Source: Candidatus Solibacter sp.
GTDB lineage: Bacteria > Acidobacteriota > Terriglobia > Bryobacterales > Bryobacteraceae
Assembly (NCBI GenBank): GCA_017883345.1
Contig: JADGNT010000389.1
Location: 1 to 5,554 of the forward strand
DNA: 5,554 nucleotides
Direction of reading: 5' to 3'
Each line of letters starts with the position of its first letter. Position 1 is the stretch's first letter. Of this stretch, positions 1 to 5,456 are shown piece after piece. A program made the position numbers and the translations under genes. A model generated the notes under the pieces. The model ran no database searches, was not told the DNA's origin, and saw only the letters and a list, made by a program, of their open reading frames with translations.

Positions 1-61
1 CCTCAACCACTTACCGCCCTCACCTCCAAATCCCCCGCCACCGGCGTGCTAAATCGTAGTC

Positions 62-700
62 ATGGCAACCCCCGCTCAAATCACCGCCAATCGGGCCAAC
101 GCCCAGCAGTCCACCGGACCCCGCTCCGTCGAGGGCAAGTCCGTCTCCCGCTTCAACGCCCTGAAGCACGGACTGGACGCCGCCTCCATCGTCATCCCCG
201 GCGAAGATCCCGCCGATTACGACGCCCTCGCCACCCACTACGACAGCGAGTTCCGTCCCCAATCCGCCTCCGAATCCTTCCACGTCGATACCATGCTCCG
301 CGCCGATTGGCAGAAGCGCCGCCTGCAGGGCGTCGAGGCCGATCTCTTCCACACGGTCCTCGCCGAATCACCCGGCAACTCCCTCGCCGCCGTACTCCTC
401 GCCGAGTCCCCCGCCGCCAAACTCCTCGTCCGCGTCCAGCGCCAGATCGCCGCCTTCGAACGCACCTGGCACCGCGCCAATACCGAACTCCGCCGCGCCC
501 GCAAGCAGACCGTGGACGCCGCCGGAGAATCCCTCGACAACTACCTCGAACGCTTCCATGCCACTACCGCCGCCCAATTGGCTTCGATCCGTCAATCCAC
601 CGCCAGCGCCGTCCCTGGCTCCCCAGCCGCTCCCACCTCGTCCCCTGACTGGCCGCCCACTGACGAAAAAACCGGCAAACCTCTGTACTTCGTCGGCTGA
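62..700 (+). CDS. Conserved hypothetical protein with an N-terminal 'STGP..EGK..SR.NALKHGL' motif
   Basis: The protein has 212 residues. Its N-terminus (about residues 8-50) carries the run NRANAQQSTGP, then EGK, SRFNALKHGL and PGEDPADYDAL. I recognise this as the signature of an uncharacterised family that is abundant, often in many copies, in Acidobacteriota and also seen in Planctomycetota. No activity is known to me and I assign none. Residues 75-175 are rich in Ala, Leu, Arg and Glu and probably form helices. The last 35 residues are rich in Pro, Ser and Thr and probably disordered. There is no signal peptide or membrane segment, so it is probably cytoplasmic. The ATG at 62 is chosen because the conserved motif begins eight residues later; no clear Shine-Dalgarno sequence precedes it. 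Codons end overwhelmingly in C (GCC, CTC, TCC, CGC), more so than in the next gene. It ends 40 bases before that gene on the same strand, so co-transcription is possible but unproven. Confidence 0.5.
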   Translation: MATPAQITANRANAQQSTGPRSVEGKSVSRFNALKHGLDAASIVIPGEDPADYDALATHYDSEFRPQSASESFHVDTMLRADWQKRRLQGVEADLFHTVLAESPGNSLAAVLLAESPAAKLLVRVQRQIAAFERTWHRANTELRRARKQTVDAAGESLDNYLERFHATTAAQLASIRQSTASAVPGSPAAPTSSPDWPPTDEKTGKPLYFVG

Positions 701-733
701 AACCCGAAACTTTGTACTGCCGTTACACTGAAG

Positions 734-738
734 AAGGA
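734..738 (+). promoter_or_regulatory. Weak, closely spaced ribosome binding site of the topoisomerase-helicase gene
   Basis: AAGGA, within the purine run AAGAAGGA, lies only two bases before the ATG at 741. It matches part of the anti-Shine-Dalgarno complement, but the spacing is shorter than usual. It is listed because it supports ATG 741 as the start: the conserved topoisomerase N-terminus (VAVLAEKPSVA) begins at residue 9, and no other ATG fits in between. I see no convincing sigma-70 type promoter in the 40-base gap. Confidence 0.35.
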
Positions 739-740
739 CG

Positions 741-3700
741 ATGGTATCTGCGGAATCCGGAAGTGTCGCGGTGCTGGCCGAAAAGCCCTCAGTGGCACGC
801 GACATCGCACGCGTGCTGGGCGCGGGCGGCAAAGGCGATGGGTACCTTCACGGCAATGGGTACGTGGTCACCTGGGCCATCGGTCACCTGGCCGCGCTGG
901 CCCAGCCGCACGAGATCAATCCGCAATGGCGCCAGTGGCGCCGCCACCTGCTCCCCATGCTGCCGGAGCAATGGCCCCTGGTGGTCTACGAAAAGACCAA
1001 GGACCAGTTCGAGACGGTCAAACAAATCCTCAACTCGCCGAAGATCTCGCGAGTGGTGTGCGCCACCGACGCGGGCCGCGAGGGCGAACTGATTTTCCGC
1101 TATATCTACGACGCCGCGCAATGCGCCAAACCAGTGAGCCGCCTGTGGATCTCTTCGCTCACCCCGGAGGCGATCCGCAAGGGCTTCGACGCGCTGCGTC
1201 CGGCCGCCGATTACGATGCGCTGGCCGATGCCGCGCGCGGGCGCAGCCAAGCCGATTGGCTGGTCGGCATGAACCTCTCGCGCGCCTACTCGCTGGCTTA
1301 CGACGAAGTCCTCTCAGTGGGCCGGGTGCAGACGCCGACGCTCGCCATGGTGGTGGAGCGCGAATTGGCGGTCCGCCGATTCGCCCCGGAGGACTACCTG
1401 GAAGTGATGGCCACCTTCCGCCCCACCGGCGCTCCGCAAGCGGGCGCGTACCAGGGCACGTGGTTTCGCGAACGGACGGCGGCGGCCGCCGCACCCGGCG
1501 CCGACAAGGAATCCCTGCAACAGGCCATGCGCTTGCCCGCCGATGGAGAAGAGGCGCGGCGCATCGCGGCGCGGGCACGCACCGGGCAGGCCGCCATCGA
1601 GTCCGTCGAAGCCCAGACCCAGCGCATGCCGCCGCCGGCGCTCTACGATCTCACCGAGTTGCAGCGCCACGCCAACCGCCTGTTCGGCTTCAGCGCGCAG
1701 AACACCCTGGATACCGCGCAAGCTCTGTATGAACGCCACAAGCTGATCAGCTATCCGCGTACCGACAGCCGTCACCTCTCCGAGGACGTGGCGCGGACGT
1801 TGCCGCAGGTGGTCCACACCATTGCCGGGGCCTACCGCGAGCAGCTTGCGCCGGGCACCGGGGAGCGTCCGTTGGGACGCCGCTTCGTGGACGATTCCAA
1901 GGTGACCGACCACCACGCCATCATTCCCACCACCACCTCGGCCGACAAAGTCTCGCTCTCTCCCGAAGAGCGCAAGATCTACGATTTGATCTGCCGCCGC
2001 CTGCTCGGCGCGTGGCATGACGACCACATCTGGTCTGTCACCACGGTGATCACCGTCGTGATCACAGCGCCTCGCAACGACGCCACGGTGGATCGTTATC
2101 ACACCTCGGGCAGCGCGGTCCAGCAAGTCGGCTGGAAGGTGCTGGACCTGGCGCCCGCCAAGGCGAAGAAAGCCGCGCCGGCCGCCGCCGTCGACGCACA
2201 TGACGGGCGCGCCGAACAGGTCCTTCCGCCAGGGCTCTCCAAAGGCCAGCCGCAGGACGTACTGGATGCCGAGGTCTTGAAAAAGAAGACGCGCGCGCCC
2301 AAGCGTCTGACCGACGGGACGCTGCTCACCGCCATGGAAACGGCGGGCAAGACGCTCGATGAGAAGGAACTCTCCGACGCCATGAAAGAGACGGGGCTGG
2401 GCACGCCGGCCACGCGCGCTTCGATCATCGAAGTGCTGCTCAAGCGCGAGTATATTGTGCGCGACGGCAAGAGCCTGGAGGCCACCGACAAGGGAATCCG
2501 GCTGATCGAAGTGGTCCACCCGGAGGTCAAAAGCCCCATCATGACGGGGCAGTGGGAGGCGTACCTGCACCGCATCCAAAGAGGCACGGCGCAACTCGGT
2601 CCCTTCGTGAAAGGGATTGAGGACTACGTGCGCGAGGTGGTGGGAAAAGTCGGCCAGGTGGCGGCGCCGAGACGCAGTTCGCGGGCGGACGCGCCCAATG
2701 TCACGTTTTCGCCACGCAGCGAATCCGACCGAAATGGTGGGGCGGACCCCCTGGTCCGCGCGGGTCCCCCTGGACCCGCCCTCAGCGCTACGAATCAAGC
2801 GCCTGCATCGCGGGACAGTGCGGCGCGGCCGGTGCGTGCCCTGGGGTCGCTCGATGAGACGGGTTGGCGCGACACGACGGCGCCGCACGATGTCGTAGAG
2901 TTGCGCCAGACCCCGGCACTGAGCAAGAGCGGGAACAAGGGGTCGCGCGCGGACGTGGGCGTCCGCCCCACCACTGGCGCCGCCCCCGTCTACGCCGGCG
3001 GCACGCTCACCGAACTGCTGCAAACGGCCTTCGGATTCCCATCGTTCCGCACCAGTCAGGAAGCCGTCTGCCAAGCCGTCATCGCGGGCCGCGACGTCTT
3101 GCTGGTCATGCCCACCGGTGCCGGCAAGTCTCTCTGCTACCAGTTACCCGCGGTGGCGCGCGGCGGTACGGCGCTGGTGATCAGTCCGCTGATCGCCCTG
3201 ATGGAAGATCAGGTGGCCAAGCTCAAGGAGCGCAACTTCGCGGTGGAACGCATTCACTCCGGGCGCGACCGTGCCGCCTCGCGCCAGGCCTGCATCGACT
3301 ACCTCCACGGCGCCTTGCAGTTCCTGTTCATCGCGCCGGAGCGTCTGCGCGTCGCGGGTTTTCCGGAAATGCTGGCCAAGCGCAAGCCGTCGCTCATCGC
3401 CATCGACGAAGCCCATTGCATTTCCCAATGGGGGCACGATTTCCGCCCGGACTACCGCATGCTCGGCCAATATCTGCCCACCCTGCGGCCCGCCCCGGTG
3501 ATCGCCTTGACGGCTACCGCCACACCGGTGGTGCAGAACGATATCGCCGTGCAGTTGGGGCTGGTCGAGCCCGCGTGTTTCATTCAAGGCTTCCGCCGCG
3601 ACAATCTGGCGATTGAAGTGGTGGAGGTGGCGCCGTCGCAGCGCGCCGCGCTCACCCTGGAACTGCTGCTGGAGGAGGAGCGCCGCCCGGCCATCGTGTA

Positions 3701-5069
3701 TACCCCGACGCGCGCGCAGGCGACATCGGTGGCCGCCGAACTTGCCCGCCACTTCCCCTGCGCCGCCTACCACGCGGGGCTCGATGCCGTGCACCGCAAG
3801 CGCGTCCAGGAGGAATTCCTGGAGGGCCGCATCCAGGTGATGGTGGCCACCATCGCGTTCGGCATGGGGATCGACAAGCCGGATGTGCGCACCGTGATTC
3901 ACACCGCCTTGCCGGGGAGCCTGGAAGCGTATTACCAGGAGATCGGGCGCGCCGGCCGCGACGGCGCGCCCAGCCGCACCATCCTGATGCACTCCTACGC
4001 GGACCGCCGCACGCACGACTTTTTCTTCGAGCGCGATTACCCCGAGGTGAAGGTACTGGACGGCATATTCGGGCGCCTGCGCGTCGAGCCGGTGGAGAAA
4101 GCGGTGCTGCAACAGCAACTCCGCATGGATCCGGACGTGTTCGACAAAGCGCTGGAGAAGCTCTGGATTCACGGCGGCGCCCTGGTGGACTTCGCCGAGA
4201 ACGTCAGCCGCGGGCACGACCATTGGCGCGAACCCTATATCGCCCAGGGCGACCAGAAGCAGCAGCAGCTCAACCTGATGCTGCGTTATGCCGAGAGCAG
4301 CGAGTGCCGCATGTCCGGCCTGGTGCGCCACTTTGGCGACCTGGCGGACGCGCAGAACGCCTGCGGGATTTGCGATTTCTGCGCCCCCGCCGAGTGCTCC
4401 GGGCAGCGCTTTCGTCCCGCCACCGATGCGGAGCGCGCGGCGGCCCTCGTGGCGGTCAACGTGCTGCGCTCGGGCAGCGGGAGATCGACCGGCAAATTGC
4501 ACGCCGAAGTGTGCCCTCGCGGGGAGATGACGCGCGACGCTTTCGAGGAGATCCTGGGCGCCATGGCGCGCGCCAATTTCCTGCGCCTGGCGAACGCCGT
4601 CTTTGAGAAGGACGGCAAGGCCATCCCGTACCGCAAGGCGAGCCTCACACCGGACGGCGAGGCGCTGGAAGAAATCGCGCCGGGCGATCTGGTGATGAAG
4701 GACGCCGCGCAGGCTGCCACCCCGGCGCGAAAGGGAAGAAAGAAGAAAGCGGCGGCCACGGCGGCCACAAGAAAGCGGCCGCGGAAGCCGGCCGCGGTGG
4801 CCACGCCGGCGCCGCCTCGCCCGTCGAGCCGGCCGGGAATTGCGCCCGATTCGCGGGTTGAAGAGACGTTGCGACAGTGGCGCATGGCGGAGGCCAAACG
4901 CCGCGGAGTTCCCGCCTTCCGGATCTTCAGCGACCAGGCGCTGAAAGCCGTGGCGGCGCGCCGCCCCGCCACCGCGGCGGAACTGCTCGCCATCCCCGGC
5001 CTGGGGATCGGCACGGTGGAGAAGTATGGCGCGCAGATCTATCGCCTGCTGCACGGCGCCGCCGGCTAA
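741..5069 (+). CDS. topB-recQ: DNA topoisomerase III-RecQ helicase fusion protein
   Basis: This 1442-residue protein fuses two enzymes that usually act as separate partners. The topoisomerase half (about 9-637) passes a DNA strand through a transient single-strand break. It has the TOPRIM glutamate E14 in AEKPS, D110 and E114/E116 in DAGREGE, the motif GRVQTPT (194-200), the catalytic tyrosine Y338 in SYPRTDS, and GLGTPATRA near 552-560. It lacks the C-terminal zinc fingers found in some type IA enzymes. The RecQ half is an ATP-driven 3'-5' helicase. It shows FGFPSFRTSQ (motif 0), Walker A TGAGKS with K796, DEAH at 889-892 followed by the aromatic-rich loop, TATATP, motif V near 1035-1046, and QEIGRAGRDG at 1066-1075. 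Zinc ligands are C1189, C1208, C1211 and C1214. A divergent winged-helix-like region reaches about 1315, then a Lys/Arg/Ala-rich tether (about 1325-1370) and an HRDC domain that may aid DNA binding. The role inferred from family knowledge is unlinking of recombination or replication intermediates. Most of the inter-enzyme linker is encoded by a palindromic repeat. Confidence 0.97.
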   Translation: MVSAESGSVAVLAEKPSVARDIARVLGAGGKGDGYLHGNGYVVTWAIGHLAALAQPHEINPQWRQWRRHLLPMLPEQWPLVVYEKTKDQFETVKQILNSPKISRVVCATDAGREGELIFRYIYDAAQCAKPVSRLWISSLTPEAIRKGFDALRPAADYDALADAARGRSQADWLVGMNLSRAYSLAYDEVLSVGRVQTPTLAMVVERELAVRRFAPEDYLEVMATFRPTGAPQAGAYQGTWFRERTAAAAAPGADKESLQQAMRLPADGEEARRIAARARTGQAAIESVEAQTQRMPPPALYDLTELQRHANRLFGFSAQNTLDTAQALYERHKLISYPRTDSRHLSEDVARTLPQVVHTIAGAYREQLAPGTGERPLGRRFVDDSKVTDHHAIIPTTTSADKVSLSPEERKIYDLICRRLLGAWHDDHIWSVTTVITVVITAPRNDATVDRYHTSGSAVQQVGWKVLDLAPAKAKKAAPAAAVDAHDGRAEQVLPPGLSKGQPQDVLDAEVLKKKTRAPKRLTDGTLLTAMETAGKTLDEKELSDAMKETGLGTPATRASIIEVLLKREYIVRDGKSLEATDKGIRLIEVVHPEVKSPIMTGQWEAYLHRIQRGTAQLGPFVKGIEDYVREVVGKVGQVAAPRRSSRADAPNVTFSPRSESDRNGGADPLVRAGPPGPALSATNQAPASRDSAARPVRALGSLDETGWRDTTAPHDVVELRQTPALSKSGNKGSRADVGVRPTTGAAPVYAGGTLTELLQTAFGFPSFRTSQEAVCQAVIAGRDVLLVMPTGAGKSLCYQLPAVARGGTALVISPLIALMEDQVAKLKERNFAVERIHSGRDRAASRQACIDYLHGALQFLFIAPERLRVAGFPEMLAKRKPSLIAIDEAHCISQWGHDFRPDYRMLGQYLPTLRPAPVIALTATATPVVQNDIAVQLGLVEPACFIQGFRRDNLAIEVVEVAPSQRAALTLELLLEEERRPAIVYTPTRAQATSVAAELARHFPCAAYHAGLDAVHRKRVQEEFLEGRIQVMVATIAFGMGIDKPDVRTVIHTALPGSLEAYYQEIGRAGRDGAPSRTILMHSYADRRTHDFFFERDYPEVKVLDGIFGRLRVEPVEKAVLQQQLRMDPDVFDKALEKLWIHGGALVDFAENVSRGHDHWREPYIAQGDQKQQQLNLMLRYAESSECRMSGLVRHFGDLADAQNACGICDFCAPAECSGQRFRPATDAERAAALVAVNVLRSGSGRSTGKLHAEVCPRGEMTRDAFEEILGAMARANFLRLANAVFEKDGKAIPYRKASLTPDGEALEEIAPGDLVMKDAAQAATPARKGRKKKAAATAATRKRPRKPAAVATPAPPRPSSRPGIAPDSRVEETLRQWRMAEAKRRGVPAFRIFSDQALKAVAARRPATAAELLAIPGLGIGTVEKYGAQIYRLLHGAAG
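2735..2973. repeat. Palindrome-bounded repeat element translated as part of the topoisomerase-helicase linker
   Basis: The 239-bp segment is bounded by a perfect 13-bp inverted repeat (2735-2747 TGGTGGGGCGGAC; 2961-2973 its complement). The match continues imperfectly inward, with 32 of 38 positions agreeing. The left end forms two adjacent perfect hairpins: stem GCGGACC with loop CCCT (2742-2759), then stem GCGGGTCC with loop CCCT (2760-2779). The right end has a matching hairpin, GCGGACG/CGTCCGC with loop TGGG (2949-2966). Its top base pair is swapped relative to the left copy, so pairing is kept. A second, degenerate hairpin lies at 2930-2949. A central inverted repeat TGGCGC/GCGCCA (2865-2870, 2903-2908) suggests further folding. 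The segment encodes about residues 665-745, a Gly/Ala/Pro/Arg-rich stretch with no enzyme motif. From memory, GGGGCGGACC-type repeats are dispersed in Solibacter-like genomes; that is recollection, not a search. Confidence 0.75.
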
Positions 5070-5074
5070 CCCCA

Positions 5075-5238
5075 ATTTCTCATCGGTCGAGCATCGACAC
5101 GAGTGTCGATGCGGCAAACACGAGTGTTTGCGCCACGCCGGCCGTCAACAGTCTGTTCCCACTTAACCGTGGCGCACGCTCTCAGCGTGCCGTGCCGGCA
5201 CTCTTGCCGGCATGTCTTGGCCGCGACCGATGAGAAAT
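5075..5238. repeat. 164-bp nested palindromic element (outer stem enclosing five hairpins), REPIN-like
   Basis: A perfect 15-bp inverted repeat (5075-5089 ATTTCTCATCGGTCG; 5224-5238 its complement) encloses a chain of nearly contiguous stems. Hairpin 1 is 5091-5112, with 10-bp complementary arms GCATCGACAC. Hairpin 2 is 5114-5131, with 8-bp arms GCAAACAC. A central stem GCCACG/CGTGGC (5132-5137, 5168-5173) surrounds a 30-base loop that contains AACA/TGTT. Hairpin 3 is 5174-5190 (GCACGCT, loop CTC). Hairpin 4 is 5191-5214 (core TGCCGGCA, loop CTCT). Only about nine bases (5215-5223) between the last hairpin and the outer stem, and the central loop, are unpaired. It begins six bases after the fusion gene's stop, so it would form the 3' end of that transcript. 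It lacks a T-tract, so it is not a canonical intrinsic terminator. It may be a dispersed mobile repeat, an mRNA 3'-end stabiliser, or both. Confidence 0.85.
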
Positions 5239-5300
5239 CCGGGCTAAGCGCACCGTTTCAAGAGTTCACCGGCCTATAGGGAAACCGCTTGCTCACGCGC

Positions 5301-5320
5301 GCGGCTCTGATCGGAGCCGC
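5301..5320. repeat. Perfect 7-bp hairpin GCGGCTC/GAGCCGC
   Basis: GCGGCTC at 5301-5307 pairs with GAGCCGC at 5314-5320 across the six-base loop TGATCG. On the minus strand the stem is directly preceded by GGTG, and GTGG overlaps its first base. This makes it a possible degenerate relative of the GTGG-plus-hairpin unit found elsewhere in the window. The loop is not pyrimidine-rich, so the relation is doubtful. No T-tract follows on either strand, so it is not a clear terminator. Confidence 0.55.
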
Positions 5321-5351
5321 CACCGGGGTACCCTCTGGGTCGGGAGCGATT

Positions 5352-5381
5352 CTTGGCAGTGTCTCGCGGCCGGCCGCCAAG
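5352..5381. repeat. Inverted repeat CTTGGC/GCCAAG overlapping a 12-bp palindrome
   Basis: CTTGGC (5352-5357) is complementary to GCCAAG (5376-5381). Between them, and overlapping the right arm, is the perfect 12-bp palindrome GCGGCCGGCCGC (5366-5377). Two mutually exclusive folds are therefore possible. In DNA of this GC content a GC-only palindrome can arise by chance, so function is not implied. Confidence 0.4.
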
Positions 5382-5412
5382 TCCGGCTGGAATTGGTTTG
5401 TGGAACAGGAGG

Positions 5413-5436
5413 CAGACGACAAAAACCGATCGTCTG
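5413..5436. repeat. 7-bp inverted repeat downstream of the minus-strand gene
   Basis: CAGACGA (5413-5419) pairs with TCGTCTG (5430-5436) across a ten-base loop. It lies about 20 bases beyond the stop codon of the minus-strand partial gene and could form at the 3' end of its mRNA. The only T-run on that strand is inside the loop rather than after the stem, so it does not fit a standard rho-independent terminator. Confidence 0.4.
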
Positions 5437-5456
5437 GCCCACTCGGACTTCTGGTC

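Larger units (their letters stand above)
5239..5456. other. Gene-free stretch with several short palindromes
   Basis: No open frame here has a plausible start, ribosome site or recognisable product. It lies between two convergent genes. I see three inverted repeats, listed separately, and an 8-bp palindrome GGGTACCC at 5326-5333. The segment around 5281-5320, running from AAACCGCTTGCTCACG into the hairpin at 5301-5320, resembles intergenic repeats I recall from Acidobacteriota, but this rests on memory only. No tRNA, riboswitch or promoter could be supported. Confidence 0.5.

Noticed and set aside
46..648. Alternative open frame with a GTG start overlapping the first gene
   Set aside because: Its product is arginine/proline-rich nonsense, while the frame from 62 carries the family motif.
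684..719. TGTACT direct repeats 30 bases apart (684-689 and 714-719) as a regulator site
   Set aside because: A six-base word repeated once, partly within a coding region, is too weak to call.
701..740. Promoter for the fusion gene (TTGTAC at 712, TACACT at 724)
   Set aside because: The two boxes are only six bases apart, so they cannot act as a -35/-10 pair, and no better pair is visible.
1314..3074. Long open frame on the minus strand opposite the topoisomerase half
   Set aside because: It lies wholly antisense to strongly conserved coding sequence. Its protein is rich in Arg, Gly and His with no recognisable domain, the usual by-product of GC-rich codon bias.
741..5069. Reverse gyrase
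   Set aside because: The order is topoisomerase then helicase, the helicase has RecQ-specific zinc-ligand and HRDC features, and reverse gyrase zinc fingers and latch are absent.
3144..5117. Long open frame on the minus strand opposite the RecQ half
   Set aside because: The reason is the same: the RecQ motifs on the plus strand explain the openness, and no independent start signal or domain is visible.
5130..5175. Integron attC site
   Set aside because: ACTTAAC at 5161-5167 fits one attC core pattern, but there is no matching GTTRRRY partner and the stem layout differs.
5091..5214. CRISPR array
   Set aside because: The repeated elements are hairpins with different stem sequences and no unique spacers of constant length.
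5075..5238. Rho-independent terminator of the fusion gene
   Set aside because: There are strong stems but no T-tract after any of them on either strand. Termination here is possible but not by the standard signal.
5406..5412. AGGAGG-like ribosome site on the plus strand
   Set aside because: No start codon follows at a usable distance and no coding frame opens.
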